Both the position numbers and the translations under genes were made by a program. 64,000 nucleotides of DNA from Neobacillus niacini (GTDB taxonomy: Bacteria > Bacillota > Bacilli > Bacillales > Cytobacillaceae): positions 1,496,001 to 1,560,000 of the forward strand of contig NZ_JAUSZN010000001.1 of the NCBI RefSeq assembly GCF_030817595.1. Reading direction: 5' to 3'. Every line of letters starts with the position of its first letter. Positions within the stretch are counted from its first letter, which is position 1. The notes under the pieces were generated by a model that saw only the letters and a program-made list of their open reading frames with translations, did no database searches and had not been told where the DNA came from. Below, in pieces: positions 62,999 through 64,000 of this stretch.

Positions 62999-63529
62999 TT
63001 AAGATAAAAAGATACCGCCGTATAGTAAGGCACCAATGATTACAAAAGATGGATGAACTTTCAGCTTGCTTAAGGTCAAAAAGCTGAGCACAGTTAGTAG
63101 CACAAGGTGAAATAATCCGCTATTTTCGAAGGCTGTTAAAAAGAATTGGTAAGCCATCACAGCAAGCAAGATCGCGAGAATCGGCTGTACAGACTTAGTC
63201 ATTAGTTTAACTTTGGGTGAATTCTTAAATGAGTTTACAAACTTAAACAACAAAATAACTGCAATAGCTGATGGAAGTATCGTAGCAGCAAGTGAGACAA
63301 TGGATCCAAGAACGCCACCCACGTCATACCCGATAAATCCTGCCATCTTCGTCGCAATTGGACCAGGTAAGGCATTGGCGATGGCTAACAGGTCCCCGAA
63401 CTCTGATAGTGTCATCCAGTCTCTTTCATTGACTACTTCGATTTGTATTAATGGGATGGTTGCGGGTCCTCCTCCGTACCCCAACAAATTAGCAATAAAA
63501 AATGACCAAAATATTTCTAAATATATCAT
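62999..63529 (-). CDS. Chromate transporter, second half (ChrA-type)
   Basis: 176 aa, one CHR domain with about six membrane segments: FIANLLGYGGGPATIPLIQIEVV at the start and NALPGPIATKMAGFIGYDVGG. In bacilli chromate transporters are often encoded as two short CHR genes (YwrA/YwrB type). The ATG overlaps the upstream half's stop codon by four bases. The substrate may be chromate, sulfate-like anions, or unknown. Confidence 0.9.
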   Translation of the reverse strand: MIYLEIFWSFFIANLLGYGGGPATIPLIQIEVVNERDWMTLSEFGDLLAIANALPGPIATKMAGFIGYDVGGVLGSIVSLAATILPSAIAVILLFKFVNSFKNSPKVKLMTKSVQPILAILLAVMAYQFFLTAFENSGLFHLVLLTVLSFLTLSKLKVHPSFVIIGALLYGGIFLS

Positions 63530-64000
63530 GAGCTTTTCTCCTTTAGTTCGATCACATCTTTTTGAGGAGTTTTTGCTGCCTTTTCTTTCCGGCTAGCAAT
63601 AAAAAAGGCAGAAATTAAAAATGTGGCGATTAAGATTCCTGGGTGAAGTCCGACCAATTGAATAAGGATAAATGAAATGGCAGAGAACAAAATCATCTTC
63701 GACAGACCCAAACCTTTTTTACCATTTTGGAAAAATCGATAAGCCATTTCCGTCAGCATAAACCCTATAACAGGCGTAACCCCTTGAACCATACCGTCTA
63801 CAATAGGTGAATGACTAAAAGAATAGAGAACACCTAATAAACCAAGCATGGCAATGACGGATGGAAGAACGTGTGTCAGAATGGCAACCATAGCCCCTAA
63901 GTTCCCTTTGACTTTATAACCGATATAGGCAGCCATTTTTGTAGCAATGGGACCTGGGAGCGTATTGGCTAGCGCTAAAACCTCACCAAACTCTTCTTCT
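63526..64000 (-). CDS. Chromate transporter, first half, 5' part beyond window
   Basis: The frame stays open to the window edge: EEFGEVLALANTLPGPIATKMAAYIGYKVKGNLG is the CHR signature. The true start lies outside. The internal ATG at 63936 is not the start. It is translationally coupled to the following CHR gene, and the two probably form a heterodimeric transporter. Confidence 0.92.
   Translation of the reverse strand, partial: EEEFGEVLALANTLPGPIATKMAAYIGYKVKGNLGAMVAILTHVLPSVIAMLGLLGVLYSFSHSPIVDGMVQGVTPVIGFMLTEMAYRFFQNGKKGLGLSKMILFSAISFILIQLVGLHPGILIATFLISAFFIASRKEKAAKTPQKDVIELKEKSS

Overview
The window looks like the chromosome of a low-GC, spore-forming Bacillaceae, Neobacillus/Bacillus-like. 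The evidence is a gerA-type germination operon, YjcZ-type small sporulation proteins, a type B RNase P RNA, a long Bacillus-type SRP RNA, HelD, an Spx paralogue, TTG/GTG starts with strong GGAGG ribosome binding sites, and glycine and preQ1 riboswitches of Bacillus type. I see no complete insertion sequence, prophage, CRISPR array or tRNA. The content is ordinary chromosomal metabolism with a few decayed genes and several families of intergenic repeats.

Layout. 1-7 kb (minus strand): a glycine-catabolic operon, glyA-sdaAB-sdaAA-gcvT-gcvH-gcvPA (running off the left edge), behind a tandem glycine riboswitch with a terminator. A glycine/alanine-type permease lies next to it behind its own tandem glycine riboswitch. 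Together they would import glycine, oxidise part of it to methylene-THF, make serine from the rest and deaminate it to pyruvate. 7-20 kb: mixed accessory genes (SGNH hydrolase, nitroreductase, two Nudix proteins, a PGRP amidase next to a frameshifted PP2C-like gene, DHA2 exporter, orphan MraY, Nif3-like, DinB-like, YitT) and several gene remnants. 20.5-26 kb: a formate module (fdhD, YdeP-type molybdopterin oxidoreductase, MpsC/DUF2294, OFA-type transporter). The leaders of the oxidoreductase and the transporter share a structured RNA motif placed just before an intrinsic terminator. I cannot match it to a riboswitch class I know, and I consider it the most interesting element here. 27-31 kb: an RND exporter, then a PhoP-box-like promoter element (a second copy lies at 13.9 kb) ahead of a Cof-type HAD phosphatase. 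31-33 kb: an Rrf2 regulator, an Spx paralogue and an IDEAL protein that share a 23-bp palindromic operator, resembling the SaiR/SpxA2 system. 33-44 kb: a YtrA-like GntR/DUF1648 pair, hydrolases, a preQ1-riboswitch-controlled VUT transporter, EamA, and a nadR-pnuC-NrtR-like operon for nicotinamide riboside salvage with its promoter and operator visible.

44-51 kb: two arrays of 20-nt-period direct repeats, a formamidase-like gene, a palindrome cluster, DoxX and gerAA-AB-AC. 50.9-51.7 kb: rnpB immediately followed by the SRP RNA gene. 51.7-64 kb: HelD, EcsC, a secreted ComEC-like metallo-beta-lactamase/HhH lipoprotein with DUF3006, a TauE/SafE transporter with an apparent ATT start codon, GNAT, Gfo/Idh/MocA oxidoreductase, monooxygenase-like ABM protein, a CxxH/CxxC protein, a 2Fe-2S ferredoxin, a GntR/FCD regulator and a two-gene chromate transporter cut by the right edge.

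All family assignments are from reading the translated sequence. No database or folding program was run.
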